NCBI RefSeq assembly: GCF_000730605.1
Contig: NZ_BBIS01000009.1
Coordinates: 186,001 to 250,000 of the forward strand
DNA length: 64,000 nt
Direction of reading: 5' to 3'
From: Pseudomonas monteilii NBRC 103158 = DSM 14164
Lineage (GTDB): Bacteria; Pseudomonadota; Gammaproteobacteria; Pseudomonadales; Pseudomonadaceae
Under the pieces are notes generated by a model that saw nothing but the letters and a program-made list of their open reading frames with translations, was not told the origin of the DNA and made no database searches. Position numbers and translations under genes: made by a program. This document shows, in pieces, positions 34,942-44,605 of this stretch (positions are counted from its first letter, which is position 1; every line of letters starts with the position of its first letter).

Positions 34942-35990
34942 GGCTGGGCTCCGGTGCTGAGCGATTCACGGCTGCGACGATTGAACGATTCCGAATAGGC
35001 GGCGGAACGGGCGGCGAGAATCGGGTCGCCTGACGCCTCGATGCCGTGTGGCAGAATCAGCGGGTCGAAGTTGAGGTCGCGGCAGGCTCCTTGTTCCGGG
35101 GCGTCGACGTGCTCCAGCACCAGGGTGCCGGCGTCTACACTGCGCCGCTCGGTGGGCCAGGGGCGGGCAGGATCGTCCACTGCATCGCCCGGGTCGGCCA
35201 GCACCAGGCGCAGCGTCCAGCGTAGCGGGGCTTGGGCCAAGCGCTGCTGCAGGTCGTGTTGCAGGAACTGCTTGTCATCTACTTGGGCAGGCAACGCGGC
35301 AAACGCGGCTTGCGGCTCAAGCTGCCAGCGCACCGGGTGGGCCACCCCGGCCGGGTCGATCAGGCGGAAGGCATTGATGCTGTGGTATTGCGTGCTGGCG
35401 AAGCTGTCGCTGGGCTTGTAGCTGGCCGCCCATTGGCGAAACGCCGCGCTTTCCGGGTGGGCAGCAAAGAACGCCTGTAGCCTGGCGGGGTCCGGCTTGT
35501 GGGTGGTTGGGTCTGGTGCGCCCGCCAGCACTTGCTCGTAGAACCCTTGTGGGGTGCTGACCGCCAGCACTGGCGGGTTGTTCATGCCGGTGCGCCAGAC
35601 TTGGCCGTCGTCGGTGCTCAGCTGAATCGCCAGGCTGCGTACCGGAATGCCGGTGTCCGGGGCAAACGGGTTGGCACCGCCGATGGCGAAACGGCCGATC
35701 ACCGGCACCCGGGACTGGCTGAATGCTCGCGCCGTGGACAGCTTGGCGGCCTGCCCGCTGGCCTGGAAGTAGCCGCTGACGCACAGGCCTTTGGCGTGGT
35801 TCTTGCGGTAGCCCGGGTAATGCCCGGCCTGGGCTTCGAAGGTGTCGATGATGCGCTGCGGCGTCAGCCGGCTTTCGCCGAGCCAGCCGGCGGCATAGGC
35901 AAAGCCGGCGCCTGCGGCCAGCATCACGGCGCCGATGGCAGCCAGGCGCAACGCTTTGGCCGGGCCGTGCAAGGGTGAGTTCATGGTCAT
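34938..35990 (-). CDS. Catalase-related haem peroxidase (SrpA-like), periplasmic
   Basis: A 350-residue protein of the catalase superfamily, shortened relative to true catalases. A membrane or signal segment lies at about residues 14-34. Catalytic His is likely in YPGYRKNHAKGLCVSG, and the FAIGGANPFAPD segment resembles the catalase core. The proximal Tyr region is less obvious. SrpA-type enzymes act as peroxidases rather than catalases. It overlaps the cytochrome b561 gene (ATGA) and starts behind a GGAATA-N15-CGTC promoter. Two starts (35990, 35984) are possible. Confidence 0.88.
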   Translation of the reverse strand: MTMNSPLHGPAKALRLAAIGAVMLAAGAGFAYAAGWLGESRLTPQRIIDTFEAQAGHYPGYRKNHAKGLCVSGYFQASGQAAKLSTARAFSQSRVPVIGRFAIGGANPFAPDTGIPVRSLAIQLSTDDGQVWRTGMNNPPVLAVSTPQGFYEQVLAGAPDPTTHKPDPARLQAFFAAHPESAAFRQWAASYKPSDSFASTQYHSINAFRLIDPAGVAHPVRWQLEPQAAFAALPAQVDDKQFLQHDLQQRLAQAPLRWTLRLVLADPGDAVDDPARPWPTERRSVDAGTLVLEHVDAPEQGACRDLNFDPLILPHGIEASGDPILAARSAAYSESFNRRSRESLSTGAQP

Positions 35991-36014
35991 CGTCCGGTTG
36001 GGGGAATGTGCCGG

Positions 36015-36042
36015 TACGACGGCTCAGGGAAAAACTTATTCC
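36015..36042 (-). promoter_or_regulatory. ECF-type promoter of the peroxidase operon
   Basis: On the minus strand GGAATA (36042-36037), 15 nt, then CGTCGTA (36021-36015). Its -35 and -10 elements match those of the divergent sigma-factor promoter, which argues that one ECF sigma factor reads both. Confidence 0.7.
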
Positions 36043-36049
36043 ATCGGCG

Positions 36050-36076
36050 GGAATAGAATTTGCTGCCAGGCGTCTG
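36050..36076 (+). promoter_or_regulatory. ECF-type promoter of the sigma/anti-sigma operon
   Basis: GGAATA (36050-36055), 15 nt, then CGTCTG (36071-36076), 39 nt before the sigma-factor ATG. The spacing and elements equal the divergent peroxidase promoter and fit autoregulation. Confidence 0.7.
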
Positions 36077-36114
36077 CCTTTTACACTGACAACTTCAAAG
36101 GCCGGGACTTTGCC

Positions 36115-36636
36115 ATGCACGATCTGGACGACCACCAGTGGCGCGAGCTGCTGGCCCGCCTGCGCCGCTTTGCCGTGTGGCTGACCCGCGAGCCGGGCAG
36201 CGCCGACGACCTGGTGCAGGCCACGGTCGAGCGGGCCTTGAGCCGGCGTGACCAGCAACGCGATGCTGATGCGCTGCGCGCCTGGCTGTTCACCATTCTT
36301 TATCGGCAGTTTCTCGACGGTAAGCGCCGCGAGCGCCTGCATGCGCGCTGGTTGTCCTGGTTCGGCCGCGCCGAGCGCGACGACGAGCCGGTTGGCGACA
36401 ACCTCGAAGCCATTGTCCTGGCCCAGGCCGACCTGCAGGCGTTTGCCCGGCTGTCGGCAGAGCAGCGCGCCCTGATGTTGCTGGTCAGCATCGAAGGTTT
36501 GAGTTACAAGGAGGCCGCCCAGGCCTTGGGTATCCCCATCGGCACTGTGATGTCGCGCCTGTCGCGCGCGCGCAATGCCTTGCGCGAACTGACCGAGGGC
36601 AACCCGCAGCCCCCGGCCTTGCGGAGACTGAAATGA
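36115..36636 (+). CDS. ECF sigma factor (PrtI-like)
   Basis: A 173-residue sigma-70 family factor: region 2 about residues 15-80 (ADDLVQATVERALSRRDQ, LRAWLFTILYRQFLDGKRR) and region 4 about 115-165 (LMLLVSIEGLSYKEAAQALGIPIGTVMSRLSRARNAL). ATG 36115 has a weak GGGA upstream. It overlaps its anti-sigma gene by 4 nt. The surroundings (catalase-related peroxidase and cytochrome b561 divergent) match loci called prtI/prtR in some pseudomonads. It likely controls these genes under oxidative or light stress. Confidence 0.92.
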   Translation: MHDLDDHQWRELLARLRRFAVWLTREPGSADDLVQATVERALSRRDQQRDADALRAWLFTILYRQFLDGKRRERLHARWLSWFGRAERDDEPVGDNLEAIVLAQADLQAFARLSAEQRALMLLVSIEGLSYKEAAQALGIPIGTVMSRLSRARNALRELTEGNPQPPALRRLK

Positions 36637-37385
36637 CGCGCCTGATCCCCAGCGAAGACGAATTGCACGCTTACGTCGATGAGCGCCTTGGGCCTGTGCG
36701 CCGGGCCGAGGTGCAGGCCTGGCTGGCGGCCAACCCACAGGCTGCGGAGCGGGTGGAAGGCTGGCGTGCCGATGCCCGCCGGTTGCGTACCGCGTTGGCC
36801 GGGTTTGGCGAAATGCCCGGGGCCGCGCAGTTGGACCTTGGGCAGTTGCGGCGGCAATTGCGCCAGCGTCGTCAGCGACGCTGGGCGACGGCGGCGGTGG
36901 TGATGCTGGCATTGGGTGTGGGAGGGCTGGGCGGCTGGCAAGTGCGCGATGCCACCCTGGCGCGGGTCGACCTGCCCATGGCCGATGCCGTCCAGGCACA
37001 CCGCTTGTTTGCCGGCAGTCAGGCGCTGGATATCCAGGCCAGCGACCCGGGGCAGTTGCGCGACTGGCTGGGTCGGCACTTCAGCCGCGTGGGTCATTTG
37101 CCGGATTTGGCGGGCTATGGCTTCAAACCGGTAGGCGCTCGCTTGCTCAGCAACGAGCAAGGGCCGGCGGCACTGCTGGTGTTTGAAGATGGCAAAGGCC
37201 AGCGCATCAGCCTGTTCCTGCGTTCACCGGGCGAGCTTTATCGGCGCATGCCGGACGGGCAGCGGGTCGATGGCCAGCTGGAGGCAAGGTATTGGTCGCA
37301 TGGGGCTTACAACTTTGCCTTGGTCAGCGCGGCGGACGATGTGCGCGGGGCGGGGGTGGGAGAGGCGTTGCGGTTGGGGTTGTGA
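36633..37385 (+). CDS. Membrane anti-sigma factor (PrtR-like)
   Basis: A 250-residue anti-sigma protein. N-terminal zinc-finger-like/anti-sigma domain (about 1-75, PSEDELHAYVDERLGPVRRAEVQAWLAANP), a single membrane segment near residues 88-105 (WATAAVVMLALGVGGLGGW), then a periplasmic sensing domain. The classical HxxxCxxC motif is absent, so binding would not need zinc. It is translationally coupled to the sigma gene. Inactivation by a periplasmic signal would release the sigma factor. Confidence 0.88.
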   Translation: MTRLIPSEDELHAYVDERLGPVRRAEVQAWLAANPQAAERVEGWRADARRLRTALAGFGEMPGAAQLDLGQLRRQLRQRRQRRWATAAVVMLALGVGGLGGWQVRDATLARVDLPMADAVQAHRLFAGSQALDIQASDPGQLRDWLGRHFSRVGHLPDLAGYGFKPVGARLLSNEQGPAALLVFEDGKGQRISLFLRSPGELYRRMPDGQRVDGQLEARYWSHGAYNFALVSAADDVRGAGVGEALRLGL

Positions 37386-37407
37386 GTGGTGAGAACTGGA
37401 TCTTGTA

Positions 37408-37457
37408 GTGCTTGTGATATCGAGCGCCGCCCGCGCGGCGCTCGATATCGCAAGCAC
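37408..37457. repeat. Large perfect-type hairpin between convergent genes
   Basis: Two 23-nt arms (37408-37430 and 37435-37457) pair at 22 of 23 positions around a CCGC loop. The core is GATATCGAGCGCCGC. It lies between the anti-sigma gene (plus) and xthA (minus) and could terminate both. It resembles the palindromic intergenic repeats of P. putida but differs from the CGGCCnCTTCGC REP type. Confidence 0.85.
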
Positions 37458-37494
37458 CGCAAACCTCAAGGCAAGCTCACAATTGTCCCGACGA

Positions 37495-38307
37495 TCAGCC
37501 CAGCTCCAACCAGATCGGCGCATGGTCCGACGGCTTTTCCATCCCGCGCAGTTCATAGTCCACGCCCGCTGCCTTGATCCGTGGCACCAGCTGCTGCGAA
37601 GCCATGATCAGGTCGATGCGCAGCCCACGCTTGGGATCGTCCTCGAAACCACGGCTGCGGTAGTCGAACCAGCTGAAGCGGTCGGTGACATCCGGGTAAA
37701 GGTGACGGAAGCTGTCGACCAGCCCCCAGCCTTTCAACCGCTCCATCCACTCACGCTCTTCCGGCAGGAAGCTGCACTTGCCGGTCTTCAGCCAGCGCTT
37801 GGCGTTGTCCGGGCCGATGCCGATATCGCAGTCCTGCGGCGAAATGTTCATGTCGCCCATCACCAGCAGTGGCTGGTCGTTGCGGAACTGGCCCTCCAGC
37901 AGTGCCTGCAGGTCGCTGTAGAAGCGCTGTTTGGCCGGGAACTTGGTGGGGTGGTCGCGGCTTTCGCCCTGGGGGAAATAGCCATTCATGATGGTGATCG
38001 GGTTGCCATCGGCATCGCTGAAGGTGCCCCAGATAAAGCGGCGTTGGGCGTCTTCTTCATCGGTTGCAAAGCCTTTTTGCACGCTAAGCGGTGCCTGGCG
38101 CGACAGCAGGGCCACGCCGTAGTGGCCTTTCTGGCCATGGTAGTGCACGTGGTAACCCATTGCCTGCACGTCGGCCAGCGGGAACTGATCGTCGCTGACC
38201 TTGGTTTCCTGCAGGCCGATCACGTCCGGCTGGTGCTTTTCGATCAGCGCCGCCAGCTGGTGCGGGCGGGCCCGCAGGCCGTTGATGTTGAAACAGACGA
38301 TCTTCAT
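37495..38307 (-). CDS. xthA: Exodeoxyribonuclease III
   Basis: A 270-residue AP endonuclease/3'-phosphodiesterase of the exonuclease III fold. Visible active-site elements: [15 protein letters not shown] (metal-binding Glu34), VMGDMNISP (Asp/Asn), [20 protein letters not shown] and [10 protein letters not shown] (Asp-His). It repairs abasic sites and oxidised 3' ends. Length is typical. It reads toward the large hairpin. Next to the ECF oxidative locus it fits a stress-defence neighbourhood, though no shared promoter is seen. Confidence 0.96.
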   Translation of the reverse strand: MKIVCFNINGLRARPHQLAALIEKHQPDVIGLQETKVSDDQFPLADVQAMGYHVHYHGQKGHYGVALLSRQAPLSVQKGFATDEEDAQRRFIWGTFSDADGNPITIMNGYFPQGESRDHPTKFPAKQRFYSDLQALLEGQFRNDQPLLVMGDMNISPQDCDIGIGPDNAKRWLKTGKCSFLPEEREWMERLKGWGLVDSFRHLYPDVTDRFSWFDYRSRGFEDDPKRGLRIDLIMASQQLVPRIKAAGVDYELRGMEKPSDHAPIWLELG

Positions 38308-38469
38308 GGAAAGATAATCCCGGTAAAAGGCGCGATGCTAGCCGACATCGCCCGTCATCACCAGCGTGGCGGCCGGGCGAACCTGCTGCTAACGTGCTGT
38401 TGGGGGTGAACGAAGCGCGCAGGGGCACCTCCAAGGCACTGTATGCTCATTCCAGGAGGTCTGCCCGCA

Positions 38470-39120
38470 ATGCCCGATACCAACGCCGCCCCGGCCCGTG
38501 TCTGCTTGCTCGATGATGGTTACAGCCGCGAGGCGCGTTCGCTGCTGTACAACGCCTACCGCCATGAACCCACCTTTGCCTATATTTTCGAGGCCCAGCG
38601 CCCAGGGTATGAGCGGCGTCTTCGGGTGATGGTGCGCGAATGGGTGCGCCAGCATTTCTACCTGCAACTGCCTGCCATCGGCCTGCTGGTGGAGGACCGC
38701 CTGATCGCCCTGGCACTGATCGTGCCGCCGCTGCGCCGGCTGGGCGTGGCCGACAGCTGGGCCTGGCGCCTGCGCATGATCCTGGGTACGGGCCCGCGCT
38801 GCACGCGGCGCTACATGGACTATCAGGCCGCGCTGGCTACCTGCCTGCCCACTGACCAGGTGCATGTACTGCCGTTGTTGGGCGTACACCCGCAGTTCCA
38901 GGGCAAGCACTACGGTGAGCAATTATTACAAGCTGTGCATGACTGGTGCGCGGACGACCCTAGCACCCAGGGTGTAGTGCTGGACACCGGCAACGAGCAT
39001 TACCTGGCCTTTTACCAGCGTCAGGGTTATGAGGAAATTGGCGAGGTGGCTGTAGGACCCATCCGGGAAAGGGTGTTCTTCCATCCGAATCCTGTCTCTT
39101 CAAATTCCGCTTTTGCCTGA
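38470..39120 (+). CDS. GNAT-family N-acetyltransferase
   Basis: A 216-residue GCN5-type acetyltransferase. The acetyl-CoA loop is VLPLLGVHPQFQGKHYGEQLLQAVHD (QxxGxG-like, near residue 140), followed by GVVLDTGNEHYLAFYQRQGYEEIGE. AGGAGGT at 38454-38460 selects the ATG at 38470 over an upstream ATG at 38443. Substrate unknown. It precedes tamA by about 50 nt but is probably a separate unit. Confidence 0.9.
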   Translation: MPDTNAAPARVCLLDDGYSREARSLLYNAYRHEPTFAYIFEAQRPGYERRLRVMVREWVRQHFYLQLPAIGLLVEDRLIALALIVPPLRRLGVADSWAWRLRMILGTGPRCTRRYMDYQAALATCLPTDQVHVLPLLGVHPQFQGKHYGEQLLQAVHDWCADDPSTQGVVLDTGNEHYLAFYQRQGYEEIGEVAVGPIRERVFFHPNPVSSNSAFA

Positions 39121-39172
39121 ACAGGCTGCCAGGCGGCTCCCTTGAGCGCCTGGCTCTGGTAGCATTCGCCGC

Positions 39173-40915
39173 ATGACGTATTCAGGAAGATTGACCTGGG
39201 GCCTGGTTTTCTGGGCCGCCAGTTTCGCAGCATGGGGCCAGAGCGAGTTGCTGGTGAAGGTAAAACCGGCCAACAAGGCGCTCAAGGCCAATGTCGAAGG
39301 CTATATAGGCACTTTGGGTGACCGCGATGAAGAAGCACTTTTACGCTTCAGTCGCGGGGCAGAGGAGCAGGCGCGCAAAGCGGCGCAGGCACTTGGCTAC
39401 TATCAGGCGCAAATCGATACCGAGGTCAAGCCCGCCAGTGACGCTGACCATTCCCCACAACTGATCATCCGCATTAACCCCGGCGAGCCGATTCGCCTGC
39501 GTAACGTGACCGTGCGCATCGACGGCCCTGCCAGCGAAATGAAGGCCTTCCGCGTTCCCGACAGCAAGGCGTTGCGTGCCGGGGAACAACTCAACCATGG
39601 CCATTACGAGGATGCCAAGCGCCTGATCCAGAACCAGGCATCACGCTACGGCTTCTTCAGCGGCCGCTTTACCCGCCAGCGCCTGGCGGTCGACCCGCAG
39701 GCTGGCGTGGCCGATATCGAACTGGTCTACCAAAGTGGCCCGCGTTATCGTCTGGGTGCCGTCACCTTCGGTGGCGACACGCCACTGGACGACGACCTGC
39801 TGCACCGCATGGTGTCGTTCAAACCGGGGACTCCCTACGATTCTGAACTGATCGCCGAACTGAACAATGACTTGCAGTCGAGCGGCTATTTTGAAGGTGT
39901 GCGCGTGGATGCAGCGCCCACCGCCGCTGTGGGCGAAGAAGTCCCTGTGGATGTGCGCCTGGAAACCCGCAAACCCCGCACCATGGGCCTGGGGTTGGGC
40001 TTCTCGACCGACGTCGGGCCACGCGGCAAGGCCAACTGGACTCGCCACTGGGTTAACCCACAGGGCCATAGCTACGGCTGGGAAACCGAGCTGTCGGCGC
40101 CGCGGCAGAACGTCGGCCTGTGGTACGACATTCCCCTCGACCCGCCGCTGACCGACAAGCTGCGCTTCGCGGGTGGCTACCAGAACGAGGAACTTGCCGG
40201 TACCGACACCCTCAGCAAACTGTTGACGGTCGGCCCCGAGTGGCACAGCAAGCTGCCCAGTGGCTGGCAGCGGGTGATATCGCTCAAGTACCAGCGCGAG
40301 GAGTATCGCCTGGGTGACGACTCCGGGCTGAGCAACTTGCTGATGCCGGGCGTCAGCTATTCCTTCCTGCGCAGTGACAACCGTATCGACCCGCATAACG
40401 GCTACCGCCTGCAGTTTGATGTACAGGCGGCCAAGGAAGGGCTGGTTTCCGATACCAACCTGTTGCACGGCAATGTGCTGCTCAAGGGCCTGACCACGCT
40501 CGGCCACAACCACCGCTTGCTCGGTCGCGTGCAGTTCGGTGGCAGTGCGACCAATGGCTTCAAGAACAACATCCCGCCGTCGTTGCGCTTCTTCGCCGGT
40601 GGTGACCAGAGCGTGCGTGGCTACGACTACCAGACCCTGTCGCCCAAGAACAGCGACGGTGACCGTATTGGCGGGCGCTACTTGGTGGCCGGCAGTGTCG
40701 AGTACCAGTATTCGCTGACCGAGAAGTGGCGGCTTGCAACGTTCGTTGACCAAGGCAACTCGTTCAACAACCTGGAGCTGCCCAGCCTCAAGACCGGTGT
40801 GGGCTTTGGTGTGCGCTGGGTGTCGCCGGTCGGGCCGCTGCGCCTGGACCTGGCCAAGGCGCTGGATGACGAAGGGGGCATTCGCTTGCACTTTTCCATG
40901 GGGCCTGAGCTTTGA
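39173..40915 (+). CDS. tamA: TamA, Omp85-family outer-membrane assembly factor
   Basis: TamA (580 aa): signal peptide about 1-22, three POTRA domains (about 25-265) and a 16-strand barrel with the Omp85 motif RFFAGGDQSVRGYDYQ near residue 470. It works with TamB to insert or transport envelope components; recent evidence favours phospholipid transport. The tamB start codon overlaps its stop. Annotation as TamA rests on size, POTRA number and adjacency to tamB. Confidence 0.93.
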   Translation: MTYSGRLTWGLVFWAASFAAWGQSELLVKVKPANKALKANVEGYIGTLGDRDEEALLRFSRGAEEQARKAAQALGYYQAQIDTEVKPASDADHSPQLIIRINPGEPIRLRNVTVRIDGPASEMKAFRVPDSKALRAGEQLNHGHYEDAKRLIQNQASRYGFFSGRFTRQRLAVDPQAGVADIELVYQSGPRYRLGAVTFGGDTPLDDDLLHRMVSFKPGTPYDSELIAELNNDLQSSGYFEGVRVDAAPTAAVGEEVPVDVRLETRKPRTMGLGLGFSTDVGPRGKANWTRHWVNPQGHSYGWETELSAPRQNVGLWYDIPLDPPLTDKLRFAGGYQNEELAGTDTLSKLLTVGPEWHSKLPSGWQRVISLKYQREEYRLGDDSGLSNLLMPGVSYSFLRSDNRIDPHNGYRLQFDVQAAKEGLVSDTNLLHGNVLLKGLTTLGHNHRLLGRVQFGGSATNGFKNNIPPSLRFFAGGDQSVRGYDYQTLSPKNSDGDRIGGRYLVAGSVEYQYSLTEKWRLATFVDQGNSFNNLELPSLKTGVGFGVRWVSPVGPLRLDLAKALDDEGGIRLHFSMGPEL

Positions 40916-43900
40916 AACGTGTGATCAAATACATTCTGCTGGGCCTGTTCGGGGTCGTCGCGAGCCTGGGCCTGGCACTGGCCCTGCTGGTGGGTACCGA
41001 GGCTGGCAGCCGCTGGGCACTGGGCAAGGTGCCCGGGCTTGAAGTGACCGATTTTCAGGGGCGCCTGGCGGGCAGTTGGCAGGCCAGCAGGCTGCGCTGG
41101 GCCGATGGTGGCAGCACAGTAGAGGTGCAGGCACCGCTGCTGGCCTGGTCGCCTGCGTGCCTGATGCGTTCCACCTTGTGCATTGACCAGTTGCAGGCGC
41201 AGCGTATCGACATGGCCTTTGCACCCAGTGCCGAGCCGGCCGACAGCGGCCCGCTGCAGCTGCCTGCGCTGCGCTTGCCGTTGGCCATCGAACTGGGTGA
41301 GGTCAAGGTCGGCCAACTGCGGCTGGACGGCAGTGACCTGCTGGGCGACTTGCAACTGGCGGCGCACTGGACCAGCACCGGCATGCGCATCGACAGCCTG
41401 CACCTGCAGCGCGATGACCTGAAACTGACCGTGCAGGGTGACCTGCAGCCCGAGGGTGACTGGCCGCTGCAACTGCAGGCTCAACTGCAATTACCGGCCG
41501 TAGAGGGCAAACCCTGGCAGCTGGCGCTGACCGCCACGGGTGATTTGCAGAAGACCCTGAAGCTGGCAGGCACCAGCAGCGGTTACCTCGACGCCACGTT
41601 GAACGGGCAGTTGCAGGCGTTGGCCGAGCACCTGCCAGCGACCTTGCAGATCCGTTCCGAGGCATTCAAACCAGCGGGCGCGTTGCCTGACACTTTGCAG
41701 TTGAACCAGCTCAAGCTTGATGCAAAAGGCGACTTGCTCAAGGGGTATCTGCTGTCGGGTACGGCCAGCCTGCCGGCTGAACAGTCACCGATCGCCTTGG
41801 CCTTGTCCGGCCTGGTCGACAGTAAAGGTGCCAGGCTCGATGCACTGGACCTGACCGCCAGCGACACCCAACGGCTCAAGCTGCAAGCCACGGCCGACTG
41901 GCAGCAAGGTTTGAGCGCCGATGCGCAACTGGACTGGCAGGACTTCCCGTGGTTGCGCCTGTATCCATTGGAGACGCCGCCCCAGGTTACCCTCAAAGCC
42001 TTCAATACCCAGGTGCATTATCGCGATGGCATCTATCAGGGTACCTTCAAGGGCGATCTTGACGGCCCAGCGGGTGCATTCAGCGTGGCCAGCCCGTTCG
42101 AGGGCGACCTGAGCCAGGTGAAGTTGCCGCAGCTGGCGCTGACCGCCGGGCAGGGCAAGGCTGCCGGGCGTGTTGCCGTGCGTTTTGCCGACACACTGGC
42201 CTGGGATGTCGACTTGCAGCTTTCGGCGCTCGACCCTGCTTATTGGCTGGCCGAACTGCCGGGCACGCTGGCAGGGCCGCTGCGCAGCAAAGGCGAGCTG
42301 AAAGGCGAGGCGCTCACCCTTGACGCGCAACTTGACCTGAAAGGCCGTCTGCGTGGCCAGCCAGCAGTGCTCAAGGCCGAGGCGCAGGGGGCAGGGCAGA
42401 GTTGGACGCTCGGTGTACTGGCTATCCAGCTGGGTGACAACCGCATCAATGGCAGTGGCAGCCTGCAGCAGCGCCTGGCCGGGCGAATTGACCTCGATTT
42501 GCCGCGCCTGGGCCAGTTGTGGCCAAGGCTGCAAGGCCAGGTCAAGGGCCGGCTGGACCTCGCCGGCACCTTGCAGGCCCCGCAAGGTACGCTGACCCTG
42601 CAGGGCCAACGGTTGGCCCAGGCCGAAAACCGCCTGCAACAGCTGGGCCTGGAGGCCCGGCTGGACAACGCCCAGCGCGGTGTAATCGAACTCAAGGCCA
42701 CAGGCATCCAGCTTGGCGATACCGCCTTGGGCACGCTTCAGGCCAACGGCAAAGGTGACATTCGCCAGCAAGCCTTGACCCTGGCGCTGGACGGCCCGCA
42801 ACTCAAGCTCGACCTTGGGCTGGATGGCCAGTTGAGCAAGGGTGACTGGCGAGGGCGCCTGGCCAGTGGGCGTATTCAGGCCGGTGGCCAGGACTGGCAG
42901 TTGCAGGCGCCGGCACGGCTTCAGCGCCTGGCCAGTGGGCAGCTGGATTTCGGTGCCCATTGCTGGCGCTCCGGCCAGGCCAGCCTGTGTGGTGATGACC
43001 AGCGCCTGGCCCCCGACCCGCGGCTGCGCTACCACCTCAAGCAGTTCCCGCTGGACAGCCTGGCCCAATGGCTGCCGAAGGACTTCGCCTGGCAAGGCCT
43101 GCTCAATGCTGATATCAACCTGGACATCCCGGCCAGTGGCCCCAAGGGTACGGTCGTGGTCGATGCCAGTGGCGGCACACTGCGTGTGAAGGATAAAGAT
43201 CGCTGGATCGACTTCCCTTACCAGGCCCTGCGCCTGGACAGCACACTGGCACCGCGGCGCATCGATACGCGCCTGGCGTTTCGCGGCGAGCGCCTGGGTG
43301 AGTTGAACGTCACGGCCCGGCTCGACCCGCTGGGCAAGAACAAGCCGTTGTCGGGTGATTTCCGCCTGGCCGGGCTGGACCTGTCGGTAGCCCGTCCGTT
43401 CGTGCCGATGGTCGAGCGGCTGGCCGGGCAGCTCAATGGCAGTGGTCGGCTTTCCGGTACGTTGCTGGCGCCGCAGGTCAACGGCAACCTGATGCTCAGT
43501 GGTGGCGAAGTCAGCGGCGCTGAACTGCCGGCCAGCCTTCAGGACCTGTCATTGCAGGCGCTGATTGCCGGCGAGCGCGTGCAGCTTGACGGCAACTGGC
43601 GCAGTGGCGAGGCAGGGCGTGGCCAGTTGAGCGGCAACCTCACTTGGGGCCAGGCACTGGGCATGGACGTGCGCTTGCAAGGCCAGCAACTGCCGGTCAC
43701 GGTCGAGCCTTATGCCACGCTGGAAGTTGCCCCAGACCTGACCCTGCGCCTGATCGACGACAAGCTGGCGGTTACCGGCAAGGTACAGGTGCCCAAGGGC
43801 AAGATCACTGTTCGCGAGTTACCCCCGTCTACCGTCAAAGTGTCGGATGACACAGTCATCGTCGGCCACCAGACAGAAGAGGGTAAACCGCCCATGGCGA

Positions 43901-44586
43901 TGGCCATGGACATTGACGTCGAAGTGGGTCGCGACAAACTGTCGTTCAGCGGCTTTGGCCTCACCGCCAACCTGCTTGGCCATGTACACATCGGCGATAA
44001 CCTCGACACCCGTGGTGAACTGAGCCTGGCAGACGGACGCTACCGTGCCTACGGCCAGCGCTTGACCATCCGCCGGGCGCGGCTGTTGTTCGCTGGCCCG
44101 ATTGACCAGCCGTATCTGGATATCGAAGCCATCCGCAAGGTTGACGATGTCATTGCCGGTATCCGCCTGAGCGGCAGTGCCGAGCAGCCGACCACCAAAG
44201 TGTTCTCGGAACCGGCCATGAGCCAGGAGCAAGCGTTGTCGTACCTGGTGTTGGGGCGGCCGTTGGGCACGTCCGGCGAAGACAACAACATGCTCGCCGA
44301 AGCGGCCTTGGGCTTGGGCTTGGCCGGTAGCGCCGGCATTACCGGCAGCCTGGCTTCGAGCCTTGGGATTGACGATTTCCAGCTGGATACCGAGGGTTCT
44401 GGCAACACAACCAGCGTGGTTGCCAGCGGCAATCTGACCGAGAAGTTGAGCCTGCGTTACGGCGTGGGCGTGTTCGAGCCTGCCAACACCATTGCGTTGC
44501 GCTACAAACTGAGCAAAAAGGTGTACCTGGAAGCTGCCAGCGGGTTGGCCAGCTCTTTGGACATCTTCTACAAACGCGACTTCTGA
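40912..44586 (+). CDS. tamB: TamB, AsmA-like inter-membrane translocation protein
   Basis: A 1224-residue AsmA-clan protein: an N-terminal membrane anchor (IKYILLGLFGVVASLGLALALL) and a very long periplasmic beta-taco with repetitive Leu/Gln/Gly strands. The DUF490/TamB domain occupies the last 350 residues (LSGDFRLAGLDLS..., AEAALGLGLAGSAGITGSLASSLGIDDF). It bridges inner and outer membranes and binds TamA. A TTG start at 40912 overlaps the tamA stop by 4 nt; no upstream start fits better. Confidence 0.93.
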   Translation: MKRVIKYILLGLFGVVASLGLALALLVGTEAGSRWALGKVPGLEVTDFQGRLAGSWQASRLRWADGGSTVEVQAPLLAWSPACLMRSTLCIDQLQAQRIDMAFAPSAEPADSGPLQLPALRLPLAIELGEVKVGQLRLDGSDLLGDLQLAAHWTSTGMRIDSLHLQRDDLKLTVQGDLQPEGDWPLQLQAQLQLPAVEGKPWQLALTATGDLQKTLKLAGTSSGYLDATLNGQLQALAEHLPATLQIRSEAFKPAGALPDTLQLNQLKLDAKGDLLKGYLLSGTASLPAEQSPIALALSGLVDSKGARLDALDLTASDTQRLKLQATADWQQGLSADAQLDWQDFPWLRLYPLETPPQVTLKAFNTQVHYRDGIYQGTFKGDLDGPAGAFSVASPFEGDLSQVKLPQLALTAGQGKAAGRVAVRFADTLAWDVDLQLSALDPAYWLAELPGTLAGPLRSKGELKGEALTLDAQLDLKGRLRGQPAVLKAEAQGAGQSWTLGVLAIQLGDNRINGSGSLQQRLAGRIDLDLPRLGQLWPRLQGQVKGRLDLAGTLQAPQGTLTLQGQRLAQAENRLQQLGLEARLDNAQRGVIELKATGIQLGDTALGTLQANGKGDIRQQALTLALDGPQLKLDLGLDGQLSKGDWRGRLASGRIQAGGQDWQLQAPARLQRLASGQLDFGAHCWRSGQASLCGDDQRLAPDPRLRYHLKQFPLDSLAQWLPKDFAWQGLLNADINLDIPASGPKGTVVVDASGGTLRVKDKDRWIDFPYQALRLDSTLAPRRIDTRLAFRGERLGELNVTARLDPLGKNKPLSGDFRLAGLDLSVARPFVPMVERLAGQLNGSGRLSGTLLAPQVNGNLMLSGGEVSGAELPASLQDLSLQALIAGERVQLDGNWRSGEAGRGQLSGNLTWGQALGMDVRLQGQQLPVTVEPYATLEVAPDLTLRLIDDKLAVTGKVQVPKGKITVRELPPSTVKVSDDTVIVGHQTEEGKPPMAMAMDIDVEVGRDKLSFSGFGLTANLLGHVHIGDNLDTRGELSLADGRYRAYGQRLTIRRARLLFAGPIDQPYLDIEAIRKVDDVIAGIRLSGSAEQPTTKVFSEPAMSQEQALSYLVLGRPLGTSGEDNNMLAEAALGLGLAGSAGITGSLASSLGIDDFQLDTEGSGNTTSVVASGNLTEKLSLRYGVGVFEPANTIALRYKLSKKVYLEAASGLASSLDIFYKRDF

Positions 44587-44605
44587 AGGGGGGGCGGGGC
44601 GGCCG

